A model generated the notes under the pieces. The model made no database searches. It was given only the letters and a program-made list of their open reading frames with translations, and was not told the origin of the DNA. DNA of 64,000 nt, taken from positions 176,142,001 to 176,206,000 of the forward strand of contig JBITNC010000001.1 in assembly GCA_050084985.1 (NCBI GenBank), written 5' to 3'. The DNA comes from Nageia nagi. Lineage: Eukaryota > Pinophyta. The translations under genes and the position numbers were made by a program. Below are positions 26,160-37,544 of the stretch, one piece after another (the first letter of the stretch is position 1; each line of letters opens with the position of its first letter).

Positions 26160-26860
26160 TTCCTAATCAATGGTGCATGTGTCTACTTGGTGCATGTAAA
26201 TAGAATGTTATAGTTAGAGAAGGCTACCTTGAGGAAGCTTTGAACTTCATTACCAAAATACCCATAAACCCTAAATTGAATATGTAGATATGTCTACTTG
26301 TAGGTTCTTGTAAATTGAATGTTATTGTTTGTGTAGACCATGAGAGATTTGAAATTTCACTTCCAAAATACCCATAAACCTTGAATTAGGTGCGTAGATG
26401 TATCTACTTGGTGCTTGTAAATCGAATATTATGGATTTGTTTGAATCATACAAACAAGGTTTCATAGTCTGTAATGATTACACAATACACAAAAAGGGGG
26501 TTTTTGAAAAAGGTCTATAGACATATGAAACATGTGGAAGAATAAAATAAGACCCAATATTTATTTAACAAGATGCATGATGAAAATATAGTTTCATGAT
26601 CTTCAATGATTACTCAATACATAAAATCAATTTTTTTAAAAATCCCATAAACACATGAAACATGTGGAAAAATACATAAGACCCAAGATAAATTTTACAA
26701 GGTGCATGATGCAAACATAGTTTCATGATCTCCAATGATTTTAGGATTCATGTATTTTCTAAAAGAATGTAGAATAATACAAAGCATGATCATATATGTA
26801 GAATGTAGAAGAATGCATAAGATCATGGAGTAAAATACTGCTTACACCTAGTCTCACTTT
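26160..26860 (+). pseudogene. Dispersed repeat with PPR relics
   Basis: The segment repeats phrases of the 13.6-15.9 kb units: two or three copies of ccaaaatacccataaacc with tacttggt-cttgtaaat (about 26,170-26,430), then three rounds of PPR-like remains. The latter are aagatgcatgatg and tttcatgatct-caatgatt at about 26,460, 26,580 and 26,710, corresponding to FDKMHDE followed by a decayed SWNAMI turn. There is no open frame. It shows that the PPR-bearing repeat is dispersed, not only tandem. Confidence 0.5.
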
Positions 26861-27885
26861 GTATCCTTTGGTTTGGCCTCGTTTCCTATGGTCTCACCAC
26901 ATCTCCTCTTATCTGATCTACCCTCTCCTCTCTTGTATTGCCATAAAACCAAATTTCCCTCTCTCCTCTAATCCCTAAGCTTGAAAAACTCAAATCGATG
27001 AAAACATTCCAAGTAACCGCCTTAGCTCCTCGCCCACATCTTTTTTTTTTCATTTTCACTAAGGGATGATTTTTCACCATGTCATAAATATTTTTTTAGG
27101 TTGCTAAAAATCATTGCATGAAAATTGCCACCAAAACTTAAAAAAGAGGCAGTTTAAAACTGCCTCAAATAAGCTTCCTTAAGTCCTTTTTTTTGGTCTA
27201 ATAAAGATATATGGCATAAAAATCCATTGGCTGCTAATAGAGGCAACCATAGAAACATGAAAGAATTTTATCTCTTCTTACTCTTACTCAATTAGCAAAC
27301 AAATGGATGATATACAAATAAAGAACACCTACCATTCTTCACTCATTTTTTCCATCTCTTACCTCCATTCTATCATTCTCTAAATAAATAAAAACTAGCT
27401 ATTGCAATCATGTGCAATGGGTATGTCGTAGATCAATAGATACTATAGTTTTTCATAATTTATAATTATTAAGATATTTTTTTAGGTTTACTATTTTTAA
27501 TAATATAGAAGAGAGGTGTAATCTTTGAAAAGATGAATTGTAAGATTTTTTTTTTGAAAAAATATAAATTTGAAAAATAAAATATAATGCATTCAATTAT
27601 ATATTTTTTCAACATCTAAAATATCTATGAATGTATATAATTCAAGATTAAACATGTTTTTCATTTTAACGTTGATTATTTTATGATAAAAAACATTAAA
27701 GTTATATTGAAAAATTATATTTCAATTTTATATTTAAAATTTATATTTCATTTTTTAATATAAAATTACGTTTAAAACATATATTACCATCTTTTATTTC
27801 ATTTTTTCATAAAAAATTGTTATTAAATATTTTATTTTATAATTTTTATTTATATAAATTATTATTTAAAATTTATTTTTAACAT
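26861..27885. other. Intergenic, becoming extremely AT-rich
   Basis: From about 27,440 to 27,885 the sequence is nearly all A and T, with a sharp edge at about 27,886 where GC content jumps. A 64-codon minus-strand frame at 26,886-27,080 has no recognisable motif. Confidence 0.5.
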
Positions 27886-28475
27886 TTAACAAAGCAAAAT
27901 GATTAATCGAAACCTTGCCAGCATGGTTTGGTCAAAAAGGTTGACAAGTGCTCGAAAAAAATTGCACCGCGGGCAACTGGATAGATGAACGTGCATGCTC
28001 GACAGGTGTCGGATTTGTGGAACTGAGGTTTCGGTGATCCAGCATGCCCACGGATTACAATGGCGCTTTTCAGTTTTAAGGAAGATTACAATATCGAGGG
28101 CTGAAATGAATTTCTTCATCTCTAATGGTCACTGTGATCACTGTAAATGTACAGGTAGGAAGTCTTCATGCTTTCAATGAGCTCAGTTTAGTTTCTTTTA
28201 ATTTTTATTTCTCAGTACAAAAAAAATTGTATTAACGTGGAAAACTCAATAAGATATAATTCTACTGAATTGTAGTATTTTCCCGGCACGTTGTGAATGA
28301 AAATTTGTTGGCTTTCGCCCAGCCTTCATAGACCATTGTCTTGCCTTTTTTATGGGTTTACCTGGGTGCTGGGTCGTCTCATCTTTTTCCTACTTGAGGT
28401 GCTTTCGGGAGTGACCTGTAAGTGGATTTCCTTGTGATTTTAGTGGGGCTGCAAGAGTTTTTGTACAATAAGAAA
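27886..28475 (+). other. GC-richer segment upstream of the GRAS fragment
   Basis: This stretch is markedly less AT-rich than its surroundings and contains CpG dinucleotides (cgcgggcaac, gtgtcggatttg). It directly precedes a start codon with a recognisable GRAS N-terminus, so it may be a former promoter and 5' leader. Two overlapping open frames (61 and 77 codons) on opposite strands show no known motif. Confidence 0.4.
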
Positions 28476-28550
28476 ATGGCTTATATGTGTGCAGAAAATG
28501 GGAATTTGATGGCAATAGCCCAGCAGCTGGTACAACAACGTGCAGCTTAA
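28476..28550 (+). pseudogene. N-terminal fragment resembling SCL4/SCL7-type GRAS protein
   Basis: An ATG at 28,476 begins a 24-codon frame reading MAYMCAENGNLMAIAQQ, then LVQQRAA and TAA. This opening is characteristic of Scarecrow-like 4/7 GRAS transcription factors, whose N-terminus is followed by a Gln-rich stretch. Here the frame stops at 28,548 and the GRAS domain (about 370 residues in the family) does not follow; the next 170 bp in another frame read QLKQEPVTPPQKWRRGKDG, which I do not recognise. It is probably a truncated gene copy or captured exon piece. The identification rests on 17 residues, so moderate confidence. Confidence 0.5.
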
Positions 28551-28740
28551 GCAGGAGCCTGTAACTCCACCTCAGAAATGGCGGAGGGGGAAGGATGGTT
28601 ACAAGCCCAAAAAGACGAGGATTCGAAACCGTAGATAGACATTTTGGAGAAGCAGAAATTCGCTTCTCGATTGTGCTAAAATTGGGGAGAATCAGGTTGA
28701 TTTGACGAGCGATTACTTGGAACTATCACACAAGCATACT

Positions 28741-28803
28741 AAGGCTTTGAACGATACATGCCCATATGCCAAAGGTTTTGAACGATGCATGCCCATATGC
28801 CAA
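28741..28803. repeat. Short tandem duplication (~31 bp)
   Basis: The phrase tttgaacgatacatgcccat with atgccaaa is immediately repeated (gatgcatgcccatatgccaaa), giving two copies with one or two differences. Confidence 0.7.
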
Positions 28804-28855
28804 ATTTTCTCATTTGACTACAAATTTATTTTTTATTATCATATTGGGGTTGGCC

Positions 28856-29036
28856 AAGTGAGATATGCATAAAAATGATACGTTGAAAGGTCTTGTTAAT
28901 CGTTTCGTAAGATGGTTTCATGAATACTATGATGGCAGCGTATGCATAGAACGCATACGTTGAAAGGGTCTGTCAAGATGCATACGGTTTCATGGACATG
29001 CAGGGTATGCACAAAATGGATACGTTGAAAGGTCCG
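28856..29036 (+). pseudogene. PPR motif relic, better preserved
   Basis: At 29,001-29,035 the plus strand reads AGYAQNGYVER in frame, the second helix of a canonical PPR motif. Just upstream, in a shifted frame, is TVSW, the end of the preceding turn. Three further decayed copies of the words gcatacgttgaaagg lie at about 28,880, 28,960 and 29,020, so this is a run of several PPR repeats with frameshifts. Higher GC than the 13-15 kb relics suggests a younger origin. Confidence 0.55.
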
Positions 29037-29039
29037 TTG

Positions 29040-30690
29040 CCCCGCTCATCTCTCCAATATCTGCAAACCATAAAGTACGTTGATCCCTTCCCGACACACC
29101 TCCCTTTCACGCCTTGAAATCGTTCCGTTCGTGAATCTTGAAGCGGTACAGATAAACCCTAAATAAAATATATAACCAACTATCAACTATTCACTTAGTT
29201 TTAGCTATTTTATATACAAAAAATGTATTCAGGATTGCATGTGAGAGTCACACCTAGGCTCTCTATCATGTCTTTGTAAGCTTCATTGCCTTTTATATCA
29301 TAATATAGTTTTAATATAGGATTTATTTATTGTATTTCCTTGCATTAGACCAAAGAATGTCTTTGGCAGCTTTTATCGTGAAGGAAATTTAATTTCTTTA
29401 ATTTCTAATGTTGTAATCTTTTATTATTTTGATTAAGGAATTTAGTTCGCGGATTATCAAAAATGTGTTCAACAACCCCCTTTAATTTTAACTTGCGACA
29501 TTGTTTGCGACATTGTTTGGTGATACATTTATGTCTCCATAGACTCTCGCCCTGCAATAGCATCTGATGAAATATGGTCTAACAGATTTCATCATAGTTA
29601 AGCATGGTGTGCCATCTTTAGCTACTGAAAAAATCCATTTCCTTGGTACTTTAATCAACAAGCACCTTTACTCCTTTAACCACCATGATCATGCTTCTAC
29701 AACATGCCTCTACTCACCCATGGAGTCTCATGTATATAAATGACTGATTTGCCTTCAATTATGGAGAGGTCAAGTTGCTGAGCATCATGTTGCTCTTATT
29801 TTAACTTGTTGATACCTTAACCTCCTCTACTCATTGCATTGTATTGAGAAAAGTGCATTCAACAAAGCATCATAGTGGCTTAGTTATCTACCTTAGCCTT
29901 AATATGACCCCCAATGAGTATTGGTGGCACCACTTGATATGGTTTATTGCCTTGTCTTTAAGTAGTCCATGGTTTTTGCCCTAATTCTTAAGCATTATAT
30001 GGTTGATTGCTTTATCCTCAAGCAATCTCGTGGATGCCCCATGGCATCACTTTTGTATGAGAAGGAGTACATTAGTTGTAATCTATGAAGATGAAATTTG
30101 TAACATGTATTTGAAGCAATAGAAAAAATATTTGATTCATCTCATAGAGTCTATTCATGGAGCTTTTCATTCTTTATGTTTCTGTGGTATATTTTCCAAT
30201 TCTAGGCCTATAAGCATGAGAAAACACATGCAAATCCTTGTAGGAGTATTTTGAGTCTATTACATGGTGATATTTAATTATTTGGGGTTATTTTAATTAT
30301 GTGAGTACTTGTTTATTTTCCACTTTGAGAAATAGATTTGGATATTTTCATGATTATGTGAAATTGTTTATTGTTCCTATTTTTAGGTATTTTTTGCATT
30401 TCACCTTTGACAAATAGGAACATTAATTTACATGTGATTTTGTCTATTTTAGTAGTTTTAGCTAAATATTGTAAGTTTCACTTAAAGAATTATTTAGATA
30501 CTCTAATTATAGAACAAAAACCTCTTTTATTTATTAATTGCATTTAGTTAAATACCTAAAATAACAATAATAATGCATTTGGAATACCATGGCAATTATA
30601 TTTGTAAATGAAATAGGAGTCTCTCTAAAAAAGGTATTATATATTTTTAGCCTTGACAATTGTAATATTGGTATTTGATGTATCTCTAGT
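29040..30690. other. Intergenic DNA, nothing recognised
   Basis: Starts with a pyrimidine-rich, GC-richer piece (to about 29,160) and continues as AT-rich sequence. Around 29,530-30,070 the plus strand has some longer stop-poor stretches, but I recognise no domain. Confidence 0.45.
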
Positions 30691-31793
30691 CATTAGTTTT
30701 CCCCTCTTCAAGGTAGAGCATCCCTGTAGGTGATTGCACTAACTATGAGGCATCTAGAGAGCAACCAGGCTTGGACATGGTATTTCAAAAAGTTATTTGG
30801 CATATTAAAGGTATTGGAAGATTCCTACACTTAGATGTTGGGTATTTAGGGTCTAATTCACCCCTATGTTGGAGTTTTAGGCATCTCAAGGTACCACATC
30901 ACCTCTCTTGAGTGTTGGACATCTGACATTGATCCCAAGGCATATCAACATCACCAACACTTGGATGTTGCACTCCTAGACCCTTAGATGTGATCTCACC
31001 TATCCCAAGGTACCCCATCTTTGATAATGATAACATGAGCACATGGATCATATATCCTCACTATTTAATCATCTCAATGTAAGATTAGAAGAGAGATTAT
31101 AGTGCCTATAAAAGGAGGAATCCTATACATTCTAAAATATGTGATTATTGATTATAAACCCCCTTTTATCGTATTAGGTATAAGAAATCTATCTTTTCTA
31201 CTTCTAAGGCAACTTGTATTTGAGGTCTTCAGGTCATAGGAGGCTAATCTCAAGCTCAATCTAACCATATTAAGAGGAACATTTTTGGTTCCATCATGGA
31301 AGCTATGGGGAAGTCATAGACTTTGCCTTACCATTGTTATGATTAGTGAGTCCCTAGAGCTATCCAGCATAACCCTATTGGAGGAAGTCTCAGTACAAGC
31401 TCCTTAGGTTGAAATATATTTATGTAATTGTGTTTCAACATTTCTCTTATCAATACAATTACATATTTATGTCATTTTGTGTTAATTATCCTCTTATGCT
31501 AGATATTGTATTTGGAAGCACAATTACACTATTAAATTACTAGTTTCCCTTCCTAGTTGTGACATTGGATCTGGAGTATTATTTTTGAATTTAAATATTT
31601 ATTTGATCCTCATTATGCATGCATTGGGTTATTATAGATATTATTGCATGTTTGAGTTTGTATTTTTCTCTATTTGGTTAGATGTTAGATTTATTTATGC
31701 ATTTTGAGTTAAGTTGGTTAAATTTAGAGCTAGAAGGAAAACATCCCTCTTAGGGCACATTTGAGCATGAACCATCGATTTTGGATCATCACA
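30690..31793 (+). repeat. Candidate LTR followed by a tRNA-Met-type primer site
   Basis: The stretch ends ggatcatcaca and is followed one base later by tggtatcaaagcc (31,795-31,807), one mismatch from the standard initiator-tRNA primer site. A TATA box (tataaaagg, 31,107) lies about 690 bp upstream of the end, a sensible U3 position. The left edge is not defined and no second LTR was identified. Nothing readable as gag or pol follows, so this is probably an old 5' end of a decayed element. Confidence 0.4.
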
Positions 31794-31794
31794 G

Positions 31795-31807
31795 TGGTAT
31801 CAAAGCC
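31795..31807 (+). promoter_or_regulatory. Probable primer binding site
   Basis: tggtatcaaagcc matches the initiator methionine tRNA complement used by many plant LTR retrotransposons except for one base (tggtatcagagcc in element D). Confidence 0.5.
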
Positions 31808-33987
31808 TTGATTATACCATCCTATTCAAATAAAGGGTATCACACTTGAAGGATCTACTAATTTGAGGAACAAATATCTTACCCTTGCTATTGGGTAAGA
31901 ATCATTAAGGAATTTGAGGAGATATGTCCATCCTATTAAAGAGTTGTTGTTGAAGGATGTTTTTAGAAGAATTGAATATTATGGTAAGGAAGATGAAAAA
32001 GATTTCCATAATCATTATGGTATCAATTCATTATGGAATTTTGAAGCTATAGTGATAATGCTTGTTGAGGAGATCTTAATCTCTTGCTAAAAGATCTAAA
32101 GTTACTATCACAATGGTTTCAACTAAAGCTTGTTGTGGAAGTTTTAAGATGAAATTGCTAGATCTAGATATTGGGAGTGAAATGTTGGTAGTTTTGAAGG
32201 CCAAATCCCACCTTCTAACAATTCATTGGACCTTAATTAGCCATAAATTCAAATTTTAAAGCTTTAAGGAGGTTGTCCAGCTTGTTGAGAGGTATTTTCT
32301 AAAAAATTAATCTTTCTCCATGAAGTTTTGAAGTTCATAGCTTAAATTCGGTGTCTAAGGAGCCTAGAAGTGGTTTGCTTGGCTAGAGAGGCCTAGATCT
32401 TAGGTAATATAGTATTTTAAGATCATCTAAAGGATGATGTTAGTTTTTTAAGTTCACTTGAAGAAAGATGTTGAGATTCTAAGGGAATTTCAAAGGTTGA
32501 TCGATATTTTGGGACTAATTTGAGGAGAATGCTAGTTTACTAGGAGAATTTTTAAACTTTTTCTATGTTCTATGATCGATTTTGACTAGATGTTGGCATA
32601 CTAAGGGAGTTTTTAAAGTTAGATCTACATTTTAAAGCCATACTAAAGTGAACATAACATTTTAAGATCAATTATAAGGTTCATTTCACATTTTGTAATA
32701 ATTTAAGATTATATGTTAGGATTCTAGGAGCATTTGGTGCACTTTACCATATTTCAAAAATATTGGAGGATAGATGTTGGTTTGATGAGGCAAATTTTAT
32801 ATTGTATCTACATCATAAGTAACATTTACTTATGGGTATTGATAATTTTTCATCATGAAGGATAGGAACTAAGATATTTGTAGGATCATCGAACATTCTA
32901 ATTATAGTTGCTGAAGAGATTTGATGGTTAGAGTCAATACAAGGAGGATGTTGAGGAGAAGAAGAGTTAATTCAATATCATTGACTAAATTTCATCATGG
33001 TATTTACACCATGAAGGCTTGAGAAGGAGACATTGGGATAATTTGTTGTTATTTCACCAAATCTGAAGCTGGAAGTGATATGTTGGGTGTATAGGAGACT
33101 CATTTTTTTGTGAGTATACAAAAATTCATCTATTAAAGGTTTAAGATTTAATTCTCCATGGGTATTTGAGTAATTTACATTTTATTTATTCTTAGTAGAA
33201 GTGAAAAGAAGAAAAAGGCAAAAATATCTATTTTATTTTTAGGAGTTATAAAGAATTTTATTTATTTTAGTTTAACAAGCAAATTAAAATAGAAGTAATA
33301 AGGTGTATTTTTAGATTTTGTATTTTATATATGCTCAAAATTTTGAATTTTGGAGGTAAAATATGATGTTGGTGTAAAAATATAATTTTAAATCATTTCC
33401 TAGCCCTATAAAGCTAGACATTGGGCTCCTATAAGGATACACCAAATTTAAGATCAAAATTTTGAATCCAAGCAAAGAATGTTGGACATTGGATCCTAAG
33501 GAGGATTGAGGACTTCTTGAACACTTCCAAGAGGATCATTGGGTATCTAACAGGGATATAAACATGTAGAGATAGTTTGTTGGTTTTTTTGAATCCCAAT
33601 ATTGAGTTTGGAATCATGATCTTGAAGGATACTTACACCATCATTATTTTTCTACTAGAAGGAAAATTTCCATATTTTAAGGCCATAATTCAAAGACTTT
33701 AAAGTTAAAATTTAGATGTAGAGAATCATATCAATTCATGGGCATTACCATGGCATCTTTTAGAATAAGTAATGAATAAGATTTCCTACAAATGATTTTA
33801 GGACACTATAGGTTTTGCTACTATTGCAAGGAGTTTTATACCTCACACCATCATTATGAAGGCTAAGATGATAGTTTCCACATTTAAAGAGATTCTATAG
33901 TGAGAATTGATAAAAAAAGGGAAGGTTCATAAGGAGGAATGTGAATATGGTAAGGAGAAAAAGGAAATGACTACATAAGAAAACCCC
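31808..33987. other. Intergenic DNA, nothing recognised
   Basis: Follows the candidate primer site, so it might be the decayed interior of that element. The plus strand is purine-rich in places (aaggatgttttag, gaagaagag) but no gag or pol motif was found. A phrase around ttggacattggatcctaagg (33,483) resembles words in the 30.9-31.6 kb candidate LTR only loosely. Confidence 0.4.
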
Positions 33988-33992
33988 CATTA

Positions 33993-34491
33993 TGAAAGAA
34001 GTGAACTGTAACATAAACAAATTTAAACTCCCAAGATCATATGAAAGCTCAAAATACACATATAACAAACTCACAAAGCAATCTCACAAAGATAACACAA
34101 TATGTAAGTGGTTCCTCCAACTAGGATTACATCCATTAACTAGATCTCTCTTCTTAATAAATATGAAATCTTACAATGCTCCTACACTTTTATCATAAAC
34201 ACTATCCTATAGGATAATTTTACTCCACAAATTTGGTATGTGATCATAAAGAGGGAGCCTTCTATTTATAGTCCAAAATACCTCTTTAGATCACCTTTTT
34301 ATCTAATGAAAAAATCATGATATGCATGTCCTTTTACCCAAGGGGCATGCTCATGACATGGAGTGTAGGACAAGTTACATTATCATATTCAAATAAATAT
34401 TTAAGGTATCAAATGATACCCTTAAGTATTAGTGAACTTACATAGAAAATTATTACGTAACCTTTGCAATAATGCATTATGAATTCCAACA
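33993..34491 (-). repeat. Element B 3' LTR
   Basis: About 499 bp from tgaaagaagtgaactg to gaattccaaca. It aligns along its length with the D LTR: gtggttcctcc followed by attacatcc, the TATA region (plus ctatttatagtcc near 34,262), ttaaggtatc and taccctta. It is much diverged from D. The mate LTR is outside view or lost. Confidence 0.8.
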
Positions 34492-34821
34492 CTCCTCTTC
34501 AATGCAATATTGGGATAGCGAATAAAAGAGAAGAAAGAGAAAAAGTAAGAGAGTTCTCCTCCAACGAGATACAATAGAAATGAGAACTTTTTACATATTT
34601 ATAAAGTAAGAAAGATCTAGTTTGAGAATAATTTCTTTGCCAAATATAATCATTAACTACAATCAATTTCAATGTACATAAAATAATCATCCAATTGGAA
34701 TTTATGAAGAGTCTTCAAGAGCTTGCATACCTGAAGTAACTTGCAATCTCAAAGGAACTTACAAGTTATAAGTAGCTCGAATAACAAGATCAATTAGAAG
34801 CATCATATTCATATCAACTAG

Positions 34822-35672
34822 TGTAGACACTTAAAAATGTCCCTCGTTAACTAAGTAAACATTAGAATAATCATAACTCGATATGATAACATAAAATAGG
34901 TTTAGAAACCCTATTATTGGATAGCTCTCATCAAGTGTATGCAAAATGAATGGTCACATGACCCCCTTTTTATGAAATTTGACTTTTAGGTGGTCATTTT
35001 AATATAGTTAACCAGTCGCCAGCGTTCCATATCGAACGTCGGCATTTCGATGCGAACGCCGATGTTCAACATACAAACATCGGTAACTCTGCAACAGTCG
35101 AACAAAAATAAATAAAAAAAAAGAAGTTAAAGCACTTCATATTCCATGATGAGGTGGATAGAGGAGGTCAGTTACAACTTACGGTGGCTCTTTGCTTCCC
35201 CTTTCCATCCTTGAAATGTCTCACCTGAAAATCTATAAATACAAGCTAATACTAAGCAATATGGATGATCCAAATTGACCCCAATTGAACCCAATTTTGA
35301 AGTAGGGTAATGCTGCCAAAATCTCATGAACTCATTTCTTTTATTATTTTATGCTAGTTTCATTTTAATACAATGTTACACATAGATGCTTTGAAGTTAT
35401 TGTCTCTTGCATGTGTGTAGGATTTACAGGTTGTCTACATCAAGAAGAGAAGCAAGCAACCCAAAAAACAATGGAGATCTAATACTCTTATTTTGGCACA
35501 TACATTTGTAAAAGTCCCTTCTAAGGGCGAATTGTAGCTTGAACTGAGATTGAATATCATTTTGCAATTACAACATGTTTATCTATGTTATATAATTTGA
35601 GGTTCAATGAAGATTGAAGAATGATTTTTATTTTATATTATTCTACTTTCCAGCTCAATTTTCATTGCAACA
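34822..35672 (+). repeat. Element A 5' LTR
   Basis: 851 bp from tgtagacacttaaaaatgtc to ttttcattgcaaca. A TATA box (tataaata, 35,234-35,241) marks the promoter. A cluster of short cgatg/cggcat words lies at 35,025-35,100. Confidence 0.95.
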
Positions 35673-37544
35673 TTATGGCGCTAGAAGGAGGGCCCCTCCG
35701 TTATTGAGAGGGAGATATTTTATCTATGATTCTACCTTTCTGTTCTCTATTTTTTCGGATTTTTCCATGCACTAACTTCAAATTTTGGGTTCTGTGCTTT
35801 TTCAGGAACTTGTTGTAGAAACATCGGTGATTGATATCGAATGCCAACGACCGAGAATCAAACGCTAGCGACTGTCATAAAACATCGATGACTATCAATA
35901 AACGATAATGACCGAGAATCAAACACCGATGATTGTCATTAAATGCCAGTGTTCCCTGTCTAAACGCCGGTGACTCATATCCAAGTCATTTTATCTCTTT
36001 TTGCTAGTTCTGAAAAAGTAAAATAAAATTATGTTATGAAAAAATATTTTTGAGTGTGATTCCTTTGCTTAGAGTGCATATAAGGATGGGTAGAAAAGGT
36101 TAAATGCATATCTTTTGTTAATTTACTTTATGTATGAAGTTATGTATTTACTTTCATGCTTTGGGTGAAGGGAATGTACATATTAATACTTTTTATCTTG
36201 TCTACTTATGCTCTCCCTTTGCGCTTCATGTGATCTAAGGTGACCATAATAGACTTGATAAGAAGGGGTAAATTAATTTTTTCTTTTCCTTCACTCTCAC
36301 ACTACATACACATTAATACTTTTTATCTTGTCTACTTATGCTCTCCCTTTACGCTTTGTGCGATCTAAGGTGACCAGAATAGACTTGATAAGAAGGGGTA
36401 AATTAACTTTTCTTTTCTTTCACACTCACACTATCATTAATTGGGTTAATTTATCTACATTTAATGACCTCTTACTAGTAAGAGGAGGCAATTTAGTACA
36501 TATAATACTTCCACAATTGGAAGGGTAAATGAATCACACTTAATTTGGAATGAACTTAAGGAAAATAAATTGGGGTTTTTGGATAGTACAAATCACATTA
36601 AATGGTTAATGAATTGGGTGGATTCGGATACACTAAGTACTTTCACTTAACAAAGTATGCTCTCACTTTTGCGCTTCGAGTGATCTTAAGTGATTAGAAA
36701 TAAGTTAAGTGAAAGAGATAAAATTTATGCACATTTTATTTAGAAATTTACTTCACATTAACACTCTTGAAGAGGTCTGCCCTTACCACTCCATTGGAGG
36801 TCGAAGGGAGGTGACCCTTGGAGGAGTAATTGAACCACATTTAATCAATTTATCTACACATAATACTTCCACAGTTGGAAGGGGTTAATGAACATCATTA
36901 AGAGGTTGGATAATGAATCACATTATAATTAAAAAAGAACAACAGGGTTTATTAAGGTCAAGATCCATCTTATAATAAACTTTTGATTGTATCACATTAA
37001 GACAAGATAAATGAATGGACATGAATGTTGGGGAGGGTAGTATGCATAATTGCATCTTAGTTGTTTAAATTGCATTTCATAAGGCCTTAAAGGATATAAT
37101 TGAACATTAATGAGTTGGATGTCACTACGAACCGTTAATTCTTATTTCTTTGTACCCCCTGACATAACACACTTAAAGCCATAGAGCTAGTCACACTTGG
37201 AGGTGATTACCAAGGTGATTCTTCTTTAGGTAGGAGTCAAAAAAGGAGACTCTTCTAGAACCAAGCCAAAAGCCATAGAAGCTCGTAAACATTACTTAGA
37301 ATTACCCAACCTACCTTGTTCAACACTTGACTAGTCAAAACAAATTAGGAAAATTAAAAGACTAAAAGTGAACAACTCATATCGTTCATTTAACTTAGAT
37401 ATTAAAAATATGTGAAAAGGTTAAAAAGATAATCACATCGTTAGAAGTAAATTTGCATGTAGGATGTTTGTGCATTAAATTGTTTTCTCGAAAACATAAT
37501 ATAAAAGATAAAATGAAGTTCTCTTTTTACGATGTTTGTTTATA
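35673..37544 (+). other. Element A leader, with short-motif cluster and 130 bp repeats
   Basis: A 1.9 kb untranslated leader between the LTR and gag. At 35,820-35,985 about seven imperfect copies of a ~21 bp word (aacgccgatgactgtcat-like) are strung together. At 36,181-36,440 a 130 bp unit is duplicated (ttttatcttgtctacttatg in both copies), and a third, weaker copy lies near 36,650-36,730. No upstream protein gene is seen; a 66-codon frame at 36,328 lies within the repeats and is not supported. Confidence 0.7.
35676..35692 (+). promoter_or_regulatory. Element A primer binding site
   Basis: tggcgctagaaggaggg begins three bases after the LTR end, the position expected for a primer site. It starts tgg, as all tRNA complements do, but I cannot name the tRNA with confidence; it is not the initiator-Met type used by D. 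Confidence 0.7.
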
